Positions 54,531-64,000 of a stretch of DNA of 64,000 nucleotides are shown piece by piece. Position numbers and translations under genes: made by a program. The number at the start of each line of letters is the position of its first letter. Position 1 is the stretch's first letter. The stretch is from contig NC_079217.1 in assembly GCF_029633865.1 (NCBI RefSeq), positions 59,503,578 through 59,567,577 on the forward strand. Direction: 5' to 3'. Source of the stretch: Lampris incognitus (lineage: Eukaryota; Chordata; Actinopteri; Lampriformes; Lampridae). The notes below the pieces were generated by a model. That model had not been told where the DNA came from. It did not search any database and worked only from the letters and a program-made list of their open reading frames with translations.

Positions 54531-57137
54531 TCACCATGCTGAGGGAATGGCTAAGGTCGTGTCACCAGCTGTGTGTGGCGGAGCTGACACCTTCCGTAGA
54601 CGACTGGAGTGCCACCGAGTGCCATCGCTGAGGAGGTAAGTGGCTGGGCCCAGCTGACGGGTGACTTGGAGAGGAGAGGACCAGTATGAAGCCATTTTAT
54701 TGCCCCTGTGGGGCCTGCGGACCCTGACCCAGTCTGACACATTGATGTCTGGCACCCTGGTTCGTTTTGACTGGTCAAACCGTTGCTTCATCCGCGTCTG
54801 CTGACGAGTGACTGAGGCTCTGACCCCAGAGGGAGGTGCCTGAGGTGTGGAGGGGCGGAGCCTGTCAAGGGGCATGCACAGTTCCCGGCCTAGCATGAGA
54901 GAGGCTGGGGAGACGCCTGTGGTCGAGTGCTGTGTGGCCCGATAGTGCAGCAGAGTGTGACGGATGGCCTGCGTGAAAGAGCACCCTTGGGCCATGTGTG
55001 CTCTGAGGCCGTTCTTCAGTGACTGGTGAAAACGTTCAACGCCGCCATTGGCCTGGGGGTGGTAGTACGCAGTGCGTATATGACGGATGCCCTTGCTTTC
55101 GAGATAAGCAGTGAACTCAGCAGAGACCAGCTGAGGGCCGTTGTCAGTGGTGATGGTCTTTGGGAGGCCCCAGCGAGAGAAAAGAGAGTCCAGGAAGTCG
55201 ATGATGATCTGTGAGGTCACAGTGCCGGAAGTGGTGAGTTCAGGCCATTTTGAGTGTAGATCGTAGGCGACCACCATGAAGCGTTGGTGGTGGGGAACTC
55301 CATGGATCTCACCACAAATGTCCAACTGCAGGTGTTCCCAGGGCTGAGAGGGCCAGGCGAGAGGTTGCAGGGGTGGGGGAGCCTGGTGGCCAGTCTTGCC
55401 ACTCACAAGGCAGGCAGAACAGTCCTTCACCAGAGCCTCAATATCTCTGTCTATCCCCGGCCACCACACCAGGTCTCGGCAGCGCTGTTTCAGTTTCACA
55501 ATGCCCAGGTGGCCTTCATGCGCCGTATTCAAAACACGTGCACGGAGAGCAGCTGGGACAACTGTGCAAAACCCACATGCCACGCAGGTGTCGTTCCAGC
55601 AGGAGAGCTCCTGTCTGACTCGGGCGAACGCAGCCAGCTCCTCTGGGACCTTGTGAGGCCAGCCGTTCTGGATGTAGGTGCGGAGCTGGGAGAGGACAGG
55701 GTCCTGTTCGGAGGCTGCCCTCAGCTCCTGCAGAGAGACAGTGGCCTGGAGGGGTGTGTGTAGCATTTGGACAATGTCCTTTTCCACACAGTCAGTGTCT
55801 GTCTGTGGAGCTGGGGTGGAGACAGAGCGAGAGAGCAGGTCGGCGACAACATTGTCTCTGCCTAGGGTGAACTGCAGGCTGAAGTTGTACTGGCGGAGGC
55901 GGTCAGACCAGCGGTGCAGCCTCAGGGGTATGTGGCCTGTCCCCGATGTGGACAGCAGCGCTGTCAGGGCCTGGTGATCTGTCCTGAGGGTGAAGGAGCG
56001 GCCATAGAGGTAGAGGTGCCACCTTTCACAAGCCCAGATACAGGCTAACGCCTCACGCTCACCCACGGAGTACCGCTGCTCGGTCAGGTTGAGGGCACGG
56101 GAGGCGAAGGCGATGGGCTTCTCCACACCGTTCTGGGTTTGAGACAGCACAGCCCCTATCGCTGTGGCTGATGCGTCACAGGTCACAAAGGTGGAGCTGG
56201 AGATGTCGAAGTGAGCCAACACTGGTGGTGAAGTCAGTTGAGTCTTGAGATCACGCACAGCGTCACTGCACGCCTTTGACCACACCCATGGCTCGTCCTT
56301 ACGCAGCAGCTGGCGCAGGGGGGCTGTGGTCGCAGAGTACTGGGGAAGAAACCTCAGGTAGTAACTTGTCATACCCAGGAAGGAGGCGACCTGGGCGGCC
56401 GAGCTGGGCTCAGGGATGGCCTGAATGGCGTCCACGTTGGATTGTAGTGGAGGTACACCGCTCGCTGACAGCCGGAACCCCACGAAGTCGATGGCTGGCA
56501 CAGAGAGGACACATTTCTCAGCATTGAGAGTTAGCTTGTGCCTGGACAGGGCTGCGAAGACCATGTTGAGGCGCTTGTCATGGATTTCGCTGGTGGGCCC
56601 GTGTACCACTATATCGTCCAGATAAATGGCCACGCCCAGTATGCCAGCCAGCACGGAGACCATGATTTTCTGGAAGCAGCTAGGGGCGGAGCTGAGACCG
56701 AAAGGCTTCCTGGTGTAGCGAAACACTCCTGCATGTGTCACAAAGGCTGTGAGGTTTCGGCTGCTGGGGTGGAGGGGCACCTGTAAGTACCCCTGTCTGA
56801 GGTCGAGCTTGGAGAACACCTCAGAGCCATAGAACTGAGCAGTGAGTTCTTCTGAGGTGGGCAGTGGATACTTATCAGGGACCACTGCCTTATTTACTGC
56901 ACGTAGATCGACGCAGACACGCAGGCCCCCCGACTTCTTCTTAGCCACCACGAGGTTTGAGACCCAAGGTGACGCGTCCACCGGTTCAATGATGCCAGCT
57001 TCCAGCAGTTGTTGCAGCTCGGCGGAGACCCCATCACGGAGAGCCAACGGGATGCGGCGCAGTGGTTGGATGACAGATTTCACAGCAGGGTTGAGGAGAG
57101 GTTGATGGGCGAAGGCGGAGAGGCAGCCCAGCCCCAT
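54531..57137 (-). CDS. Gypsy B pol: RT, RNase H, integrase, 868 residues, uninterrupted
   Basis: Domains in order: RT with LRVCVDLRAVNKAVVPDKYP, FGLSSAPSCFQKIMVSVLAG and catalytic YLDDIVVHG; RNase H with FVTCDASATAIGAVLSQ and FTLRTDHQALTALL; an HHCC integrase zinc site (HEGHLGIVKLKQRC...CSACLVSG); integrase Asp and Glu in QLDICGEIHG, TTDNGPQLVSAEF and YHPQANGGVERFHQ. The open frame starts upstream of the ATG given and overlaps gag-protease in the -1 frame, so pol is probably made as a fusion. Recent and possibly still functional as a polymerase. Confidence 0.92.
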   Translation of the reverse strand: MGLGCLSAFAHQPLLNPAVKSVIQPLRRIPLALRDGVSAELQQLLEAGIIEPVDASPWVSNLVVAKKKSGGLRVCVDLRAVNKAVVPDKYPLPTSEELTAQFYGSEVFSKLDLRQGYLQVPLHPSSRNLTAFVTHAGVFRYTRKPFGLSSAPSCFQKIMVSVLAGILGVAIYLDDIVVHGPTSEIHDKRLNMVFAALSRHKLTLNAEKCVLSVPAIDFVGFRLSASGVPPLQSNVDAIQAIPEPSSAAQVASFLGMTSYYLRFLPQYSATTAPLRQLLRKDEPWVWSKACSDAVRDLKTQLTSPPVLAHFDISSSTFVTCDASATAIGAVLSQTQNGVEKPIAFASRALNLTEQRYSVGEREALACIWACERWHLYLYGRSFTLRTDHQALTALLSTSGTGHIPLRLHRWSDRLRQYNFSLQFTLGRDNVVADLLSRSVSTPAPQTDTDCVEKDIVQMLHTPLQATVSLQELRAASEQDPVLSQLRTYIQNGWPHKVPEELAAFARVRQELSCWNDTCVACGFCTVVPAALRARVLNTAHEGHLGIVKLKQRCRDLVWWPGIDRDIEALVKDCSACLVSGKTGHQAPPPLQPLAWPSQPWEHLQLDICGEIHGVPHHQRFMVVAYDLHSKWPELTTSGTVTSQIIIDFLDSLFSRWGLPKTITTDNGPQLVSAEFTAYLESKGIRHIRTAYYHPQANGGVERFHQSLKNGLRAHMAQGCSFTQAIRHTLLHYRATQHSTTGVSPASLMLGRELCMPLDRLRPSTPQAPPSGVRASVTRQQTRMKQRFDQSKRTRVPDINVSDWVRVRRPHRGNKMASYWSSPLQVTRQLGPATYLLSDGTRWHSSRLRKVSAPPHTAGDTTLAIPSAW

Positions 57138-57178
57138 AAACAGCGATGGCCATTTCTGCTGCCAAGGTGTGGCAACAG

Positions 57179-58390
57179 TCAGGATTGCTGCCCCCTTGTG
57201 TCTAAGAGGGAGAACCCCAGAGCGGAGAACAGGTCCAGGCCCATCAGGTTGGCCCCACGGCGTGCCACATGAAAAACTGCATTGGGCACCAGCTTGGTTC
57301 CATAGCGGACAGTCACTTGGAGAGAGCCAACCAGATCGATTTTGGAGTCACCATACCCACAGAGGACAGCTGAGGGTGCGGACAGTGGCAGTGAACCGAA
57401 AAATTGACTGTAGGTATCAACATTCAGGAGAGACACACCTGCACCGGTGTCCAACAGCAGGGGGATGCACACATCATTAATGTTGACTGTGCATGATTTG
57501 AATGACACTGGCCCAGAGTTCACCTTGTGAATGACGGCGGTTGAAGACTGGGGGGTGTGGCCCTCTGACCCAGCCGGGGAAGATCGACAGACGTTGGCAA
57601 AGTGATTGTGCTTACCGCAGCTACGGCATGTCTGGCCACGGGCAGGGCAGTTCTGAGCCCTTGAAACATGAGACCGAGACCCACAGTTACCACAGGACTG
57701 TTGAGGGCGGGGCCGAGAACGCCGTCGTTGCAGTTGCAAGACGTCCCCAGTGGAGTCGGCGCCCGCCTCGCTCTGGCTGGGTTGCGTCCCGAGGGGCAGC
57801 CGTGAGTAGAGGGAGGAGTCGTTGGCAGCTTGACTGGAGGTGGCCACTTGCTGTGTATTTAGCATAGCAGCACACTCAGCTGCTCCCTCAACCTGTAGTG
57901 CGATGGTAATTGCTCTGGACAGCAGCAGACCGTCTTTTTCCAGCAGGAGAGTCTCACGCACCTTTGCGTTGTTGGTGTGTTCGATTAGCTGGTCGCGAAC
58001 CATCTCGTCCTGAAGCGCGCCAAACTTGCATGAGCTAGCTAGCCCTCGCAAATTAGCTACGTACTGCCGCACAGACTCACCAGGCAGTTGGTGTCGCTGA
58101 CGGAATATAAATCGCCGAAGGAGGGCACTCTGTGGAGCAGCGAAATGGGTGCTCATAAGTCCCACAGCTTCGTCAAAGTTTGTGACGTTCCCCAGAGACC
58201 CGAGCACACGATGACCCTCTGCTCCCAAGCAGTGTAGCAACAGAGCCGTCTTCCTAGCCTAGCTCACGTCGTCGAGCCCTGAGGCGATGATGTAATTTTC
58301 AAAACTATGTAGCCAGCGAGTCCATGGTACCGGAGGCTCACCAGGTAATGCCAGGAAGGGGGCAGGTGGTGGGAGAGAGATATCAGCCAT
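57179..58390 (-). pseudogene. Gypsy B gag-protease, one premature stop
   Basis: Starts MADISLPPPAPFLALPGEPP at 58390. A TAG near 58260 interrupts an otherwise open frame of 353 further residues. It includes a gag core (LLRRFIFRQRHQLPGESVRQ), two zinc knuckles (CGNCGSRSHVSRAQNC, CRSCGKHNHFANVC) and the protease site PLLLDTGAGVSLLN. It ends at a TGA at 57179-57181 and overlaps the pol frame (-1) around AAGGGGGC. Confidence 0.88.
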
Positions 58391-58607
58391 CCTCGTCGCC
58401 AATATTGTATTCAGAAATCACGTCAGGACACAGCGCTGTCGCTCGACACAACCTCTCCGTGGCATTCTTTATTTAGACTGACACAGCATCAAAGGCAGAC
58501 CCGATCAAACAACCCAGAGCCCGCAGGCATCACCAATCGATCCCAGCACAATAGAACAGCACCAAATCAAATGCAGCACTGTCAATGTGTGCAGACATAA
58601 CAGTGCC

Positions 58608-60085
58608 CTTTCGTCTTCTCTTTTGATTGTGTGTCTTTGGCTCTCATGAGCTCGTCCGGGACTGTGGACTGGACGCTGGGCAGTGTTGTGCACACTTGCC
58701 TACCGAACATTGCTGTGGCAGGGGGTGTCCCAGTGGAACAGTGCGGTGTTGTTCTGTATGCTCTCGGGAAGCGATTCACTTCTTGTTGGGTGTTTTTGTG
58801 CTCCAGTGTTGCAATCCTGAGTGTTTCGGTTTTTTTTCAGGGTCTTCATGAATCTTTCCACTTCGCCATTTGCTTGGGGCCAGTATGGAGTTATCTTTCT
58901 GTGGTGGAATCCCAGGTACGTAGCAAACCTGGAGAACTCTTCAGAGTTGAACGGTGGACCTTTGTCGCTCTTGACGACTTCTGGAATGCCATATGCTGAG
59001 AAAATTTTGTCTAGCTTTGGTATTACAGCTTTGGCGGATGTGGTGGATACTGTCTCCACCTCAAGGACCCTTGAGTAATTATCCATCATCACAACTAGGT
59101 ACTCTCCATTTGGCAAGAAGCAAAAGTCAATACTCACTTCAGTCCAAGGTGCAGCTGGCAGAGGAGTCACCTGAAATGGTGCGTGAGACTCTGTCGTTTT
59201 TGTTGCCGCCTGGCAGGCAAGACAGGTTTTGATGCAGCCCTCTGCCTTTTGGTCGATTCCTGGGAACCACACTTTCTCCCGGAGTAGTTTCTTTGTTTTC
59301 ACCACCCCCTGGTGGCCTTTATGGGCGATGTCTATCACCCGGTTGTGCAGTGAGGAAGGTATTACAAGTTTAATCCCTCTCAGCAGGAGATCAGATGCAA
59401 ACACCATTAGCTCTGATTTCTTTGCGTGTAAACACTGGAGAACTGATTGCTGGGCTGGAGACATGTCCGCTGTCTGTTCCAGAAGAGTGTGCCACTGTCC
59501 AGTCCTGACAGCAGTCATAACCCTTTGGAGGCATGGGTCAGATTGTGTGGAAGCATGAATCTCCTGTAGTGTCATGGCACGGGGCACATTGTGGTTGACG
59601 ATGAAGTGCACATGGACTTCAGCCAGCTCAGTGGCATGTGTGTCCTTGGACTCAGGTGTGGAAACAGCATGCCTGGAGAAATAGTCTGCTGGGATACCAG
59701 CACCTGCCCTGTAGACCACAAAGAAGCTGAAGTTTTGCAGTTTCAGCAACCAGCATTCGATTCTGGGAGGAGGGGAGGACGATGGCTTGTTGAACATGGG
59801 CACAAGCGGCTTGTGGTCTGTAACGACTGTGAAAGTATATCCAAGTAGATAGAGTTAGACGTGAAGGCAACCCCAAATCACAGCTAGGGCCTCCCTCACA
59901 GTCTGTGAGTATCTCTGTTCCACAGGTGACAATGTTTTGCTGGTGTAGGCGAGTGTGTGTAGTCTACCATCAGAGTCAGTTTTGGTTAGAACAGCCCCAA
60001 TGCCTGCAGGGCTTGCGTCCAAGACAACTTTTTTTGTGTTTTGATTGGTTAAAGTAGGCCATGACGGTATGTTTTCCATCCTCAT
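58608..60085 (-). pseudogene. Gypsy A RNase H and integrase, decayed
   Basis: RNase H: VVLDASPAGIGAVLTKTDSD at the right, then PADYFSRHAV. Integrase: HKGHQGVVKTKKLLREKVWF with the C-x2-C CLACQA, then VSIDFCFLPNGEYLVVMMDN and VKSDKGPPFNSEEFSRF. Stops and frame changes occur near 59850 and 58780. The RT upstream of 60085 is missing. Confidence 0.85.
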
Positions 60086-60104
60086 ACTATCTTTGCGTTA
60101 TCTG

Positions 60105-60275
60105 AACCCTCCCTCAAATCCATAGACACTCTTCTCCTAAGAAGGGAAGCAGTAGTTGGTGTGTATGGTCTGAGCCTGGGGAACAGTCTCCCATTAGAAC
60201 GGAGAACAACCACTTCAATCGTAACTCTAATTAAAAAACAAAAAACATCTTTAAATCACGCTTTCACCTCTAGGG
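60105..60275 (+). pseudogene. LINE C-terminal scrap
   Basis: Plus-strand text SLGNSLPLERRTTTSIVTLI then KKQKTSLNHAF resembles the common LINE ending 'LWNSLPLE.R...S...FK..LKT.LF'. Short and low confidence. Confidence 0.4.
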
Positions 60276-60540
60276 TAACCCCTTCGACACGTGCCTCATC
60301 TGCTGCCAACCAATCATGGGTTGTCTCTGTTCTAATTTAATAATTAGTATTTTGAGTCATGTCATTCTATTATATCATTCCTTCCTTCTCTCTCATACCT
60401 TAAATTTTTTGTTCATTTATTATATTTATCATTTTACTTATTCATATTTACTGTTCTTTCATTTATTCACCTTCTTTTTAATCTGTTCATTATCATTAAA
60501 TATAAAATTCATTGTATTGCATTTTAAAAATGTAATGTAA
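60276..60540. other. AT-rich, unassigned
   Basis: No feature recognised. Confidence 0.5.
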
Positions 60541-60549
60541 AAAATGTGC

Positions 60550-60739
60550 TTTGGTTGGTTGGTTGGTTGGTTGGTTAACTGGTTGGTTGGTTAATTGGTT
60601 AGTTCGTTTGGTTGGTTAGTTTGGTTGGTTGATTGGTTAGTTTGGTTGGTTGATTGATTAACTGGTTGGTTGGTTGGTTGGTTAGTTTGGTTGGTTGATT
60701 GATTAACTGGTTGGTTGGTTGGTTGGTTAGTTTGGTTGG
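60550..60739. repeat. (GGTT)n repeat array
   Basis: About 190 bp of GGTT with GATT, AACT and AGTT variants, ending exactly at the Gypsy C LTR. Confidence 0.95.
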
Positions 60740-61135
60740 TGTTAGGGTTTGTGGAAGACCCCAAGCGCACGACACCAGACAGAGATGGGGTTAGCCGAAA
60801 ACTGGCGTACTTTATTCCTTACGCATACAAATAGTTAAACATAGGAAGGCAATGAGCGACAAGGAAAAAACGGAAAGTCCAAGGGGAAAAAAGCTCGCGG
60901 GTAATCCAAACGGGAACACGGCAGGATACTTCCACGGGGAAACTTTGCAAGGGAAAAACATGAACCAAGGGCTGGGATGAGTTCGTAGAGAAAAGGACCG
61001 TGAGAGGGGAGTAGCCGCTACTGCGGGGAGGCCACCAAACTTAAGCCCAGCCCTGATGACTAAGCCCGGCCCTGACGAGCCGATTGGCTGCCGGCACGGG
61101 GTGGGCCCACGGCGCGGGGTGGGTGAGCCATAACA
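60740..61135 (-). repeat. Gypsy C 3' LTR
   Basis: 396 bp; plus-strand termini TGTTAGGGTTTG and GAGCCATAACA. A purine tract (reverse of gtacccccctccac) adjoins it. Confidence 0.9.
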
Positions 61136-61139
61136 GTAC

Positions 61140-64000
61140 CCCCCTCCACGGGAGCCACCAGGCGACTTGCCCGGCTTGTCGGGATGGGAATGATGGAACT
61201 CAGTGAGCAGCCCAGGGTCCAGGATGAGCTGGCGGGAGACCCAGCTACGTTCCTCTGGACCGTAGCCCTCCCAGTCCACCAAATACTGGAACCCCCGTCC
61301 TCGGCGCCGGACGTCCAGCAGCCGGCGGACCTTCCACTGGGGGTGCCCATCCACGATCTCAGGGGGAGGCGGAGCCGGGGCCGGAGGCATCAGAGGACTG
61401 TGGGAGACAGGCTTAACCCGAGACACATGAAACACGGGCTGGGTCTTCAAGGAAGCCGGAAGCTTAAGACTCACCGCCGCGGGGCTGAGAACCTTCCTGA
61501 TCTCAAAGGGCCCGACAAACCGGGGGTTCAGCTTCTTCGCGGTGGACTGAAGCGGGAGATCCTTCGAGGACAGCCACACCCTTTGGCCTGGTTGGTACGT
61601 AGGTGCTGGGGACCGGCGTCGGTTGGCTCCCCGACTGGCGCGCTCAGCTGCCCGGAGCAGAGCAGCTCTGGTCACCTCCCAGACGCGACGACACCGGTTC
61701 AGATGGGCCTGCACGGAGGGAACTGCCACTTCCGACTCCTGCGCAGCAAAGAGAGGCGGCTGGTAGCCCAGGGACACCTCAAAAGGTGAGAGGCCGGTGG
61801 CAGAGCTGACCAGGGAGTTGATGGCATACTCGACCCAGGGGAGGAACCGGCTCCAGGAGCTGGGCTTCTTGGCGGCCACGCACCAGAGGGCAGACTCCAC
61901 GCTCTGGTTCATCCTCTCTGTCTGTCCATTAGTCTGTGGGTGATAGCCAGAGGAGAGACTAACAGAGGCACCCAACCCCTTACAAAAGGCCCGCCATACC
62001 TGGGAGACGAACTGGGGCCCTCGGTCCGAGACGATGTCCAGGGGAAGGCTGTGGAGACGGAACACGTGGCTCGTCAGGAGGTCCGCCGTCTCAGAAGCCG
62101 ATGGGAGTCTGGGGAGGGCCACCAGGTGCACTCCCTTACTGAAGCGGTCCACCACTGTCAGGATCACAGTGTTACCCTGGGAGGGAGGCAGTCGGGGGAC
62201 AAAATCCAACGCCACATGGGACCAGGGCCAGCTTGGAGTTGGGAGGGGCTGCAGCAGACCCGCGGGTGCCTGGTGAGAGGCCTTGCTGCGAGCACAGACG
62301 GAGCAGGCCCCTACGAAGTCCCTGACGTCGTTCCTCATGGTGGGCCACCAGAAACGCCGAGCCAGAAAGGTGAAGGTGCGGTGGACACCCGGGTGGCAAG
62401 CAAACTGACTGGCATGGCCCCACTGGAGAACCCGGGGCCGGACTGCGTCCGGGACGAATAGGCGGCATGGAGGGACGTGGCTCGGGGCGGGATGGGAGCG
62501 CAACGCCTGCCTGACCACGGTCTCGATGCCCCAGGTAACCACGCCAACCACCCTGGCCTCAGGAAGGATGGAGCCGGCTCCTCTGTAGCTGGCTCCCTCC
62601 TCGGGTGTTGTCGGGACAGGGAGTCTGCCTTCGTGTTGCGGGACCCGGGGCGATAAGTCAGCGTGAAGTCAAACCGACTGAGGAAGCTGGCCCACCGTGC
62701 CTGCCGACCATTGAGGCGCTTGGTTGCCCGGATGAATGTCAAGTTCTTATGATCCGTCCAGATGGTGAACGGCTGTTCCGCCCCCTCCAGCCAATGGCGC
62801 CACTCCTCCAGAGCAGCCACCACTGCCAGCAGCTCCCAGTTCCCGACATCGTAGTTCTCCTCGGCGGGGAGGAACCGGCGAGAGAAGAAGGCGCATGGAT
62901 GGACTTTCTGGTCAGATGCTGACCGCTGGGAGAGGACAGCCCCCAACCCGGTGTCCGAAGCATCCACCTCTACGATGAACTGCCTCTTGGGGTCGGGATG
63001 GAGCAGGACCGGGGTGCTGGTGAACCTCTCCTTGAAGGACTGGAATGCAGAGCGGGCAGCCGGGGACTAGATGAACGGCTGGGAGGGGGAGGTCAGCCTG
63101 GGAAGAGGTTCTGCCACACAGCTGTAGTTCCGGATGAACCTCCGATAGAAGTTCGCAAACCCGAGGAAGCTCTGTAATTCCTTCCGTGATGTGGGATCGG
63201 GCCAATCCACCACAGCCTGGATCTTGCGGGAGTCGGCTCGGGTCTGTCCCCTCTCAACGACGAAGCCCAGGTAGTCAACGGAAGGGGAATGGAACCGGCA
63301 CTTCTCTGCCTTGACGAAGAGCCGGTTCCGGAGGAGACGTTCGAGTACCCGGCGGACATGCTGGACATGTTCCTCAAGGGTCCTGGAGAAGATGAGGATG
63401 TCATCGAGGTACACCACCACAAACTCGTCGAGCATGTCGCGGAGAATGTCATTCATGAGAGCCTGGAATACTGCCGGGGCGTTGGTGAGGCCGAACGGCA
63501 TGACCAGGTACTCATAATGACCCCGGGGCGTCTTAAAGGCTGTCTTCCACTCGTCCCCCTTCCGGATCCGGACCAGATGATAGGCACACCGGAGGTCCAG
63601 CTTAGTGAAGACTGTAGCCTGGGTGAGGGGCTCAAGGGTGGAACTCATGAGAGGAAGGGGGTACTTGTTTTTGACGGTTATCTCATTGAGTTGGCGATAG
63701 TCAATGCAGGGTCGGAGGCCCCCGTCCTTCTTCTTCACGAAAAAAAATCCAGCTGCCACCTGGGAGGACGAGGGCCGAATGAGCCCTGCTGCCAAGGACT
63801 CGGAGATGTACTCGTCCATCGCAGCTTTCTCGGGGATGGTCAGACTGTACAGATGGCTGCTGGGAAGGGGTGCCCCAGAGTGGAGGTTGATAGCACAGTC
63901 ATAAGGCCGATGAGGAGGAAGAGATTGGGCCCAGGTCTTGCTGAAAACCTCACCTAACTCATGGTACTCAGGGGGAACAGAGGAGAGGTCGGGAGGCGGG
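61140..64000 (-). pseudogene. Gypsy C pol: RT, RNase H, integrase, chromodomain
   Basis: [42 protein letters not shown] and catalytic [15 protein letters not shown] stop (TAG, near 63068) precedes RNase H ([37 protein letters not shown]). A frameshift near 62560 leads into the HHCC site ([10 protein letters not shown]...CSVCARSK), integrase ([40 protein letters not shown]) and chromodomain ([20 protein letters not shown], then [12 protein letters not shown]). The last frame runs on through the 3' LTR to 60812 without a stop. Confidence 0.9.

Larger units (their letters stand above)
54134..58602 (-). mobile_element. Gypsy B: young Mag-like Ty3/Gypsy inserted in Gypsy A
   Basis: LTRs 54134-54333 and 58403-58602 are 200 bp each and differ at only two positions by eye. 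Target duplication gtgcc at 54129-54133 and 58603-58607; removing the element restores the Gypsy A integrase (KEKTKG...HHDKRFCRP). On the minus strand the LTR runs TGTTATGTC...ACAATA, and the primer site TTGGCGACGAGGATGG follows with no spacer. Confidence 0.93.
60740..64000 (-). mobile_element. Gypsy C: Sushi-type chromodomain Gypsy, cut by window end
   Basis: 3' LTR 60740-61135, then pol in minus orientation to the window edge. Related to, but distinct from, the element at 21727-27310. The 5' LTR, gag and primer site lie beyond 64000. Confidence 0.9.

Noticed and set aside
1-64000. CRISPR arrays, bacterial operons, integrons or phage
   Set aside because: No regularly spaced direct repeats with unique spacers and no prokaryotic gene order; the window is vertebrate.

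Overview
The window reads as teleost fish genomic DNA, probably a percomorph-like ray-finned fish. The reasons are spliced eukaryotic exons, tRNA-derived SINEs, RTE and L2-type LINEs, Tc1 elements with TA duplications, hAT, Penelope-like, BEL/Pao, copia and chromodomain Gypsy elements, and long CA, CT, TA and GGTT microsatellites. No organelle, bacterial or CRISPR sequence is visible.

One host gene is clear. Seven or eight plus-strand exons between 7,370 and 39,345 join in phase into most of a glycosyltransferase family 92 (GT92, DUF23) protein. Its introns, up to 9.4 kb long, are packed with transposons, often inserted into one another. The signal-anchor exon lies upstream or was not recognised. 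The last exon runs into a TG microsatellite before its stop codon.

Layout: 1-5,022 is a nested stack of a hAT relic broken by a copia element broken by a palindromic Tc1 derivative. 5,340-9,547 holds SINEs, LINE tails and the first candidate exon. 9,548-20,345 holds exons 2-4 with an internally deleted RTE LINE, and an L2 LINE split by a Mag-like Gypsy that itself carries a solo LTR. 20,346-29,737 holds a Sushi-type chromodomain Gypsy (21,727-27,310) with another solo LTR inside its LTR, and a Penelope-like element carrying a hammerhead-ribozyme motif. 29,738-39,345 holds exons 5-8 with LINE pieces, SINE palindromes and two dead Tc1 copies. 39,457-43,287 holds the second palindromic Tc1 derivative and a hAT element with an uninterrupted transposase. 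43,300-52,505 holds a BEL/Pao relic split by a 4.55-kb inverted-repeat transposon encoding an XPG/PIN-like nuclease with a Cys-rich tail, then a hAT relic and a 427-bp miniature LTR retrotransposon (TRIM) with tRNA-like LTRs. 53,096-64,000 holds Gypsy A, interrupted by a young Gypsy B, then Gypsy C running off the end.

The best candidates for something little described are the nuclease/CXC transposon (46,554-51,103), whose borders are fixed by restoring the BEL reading frame, and the TRIM whose LTRs carry a pol III-like promoter (52,079-52,505). Supporting finds are an apparent self-priming primer site in the Sushi element, the hammerhead motif, and the two palindromic Tc1 elements. Family names come from recognising motifs by eye; no database search was run.
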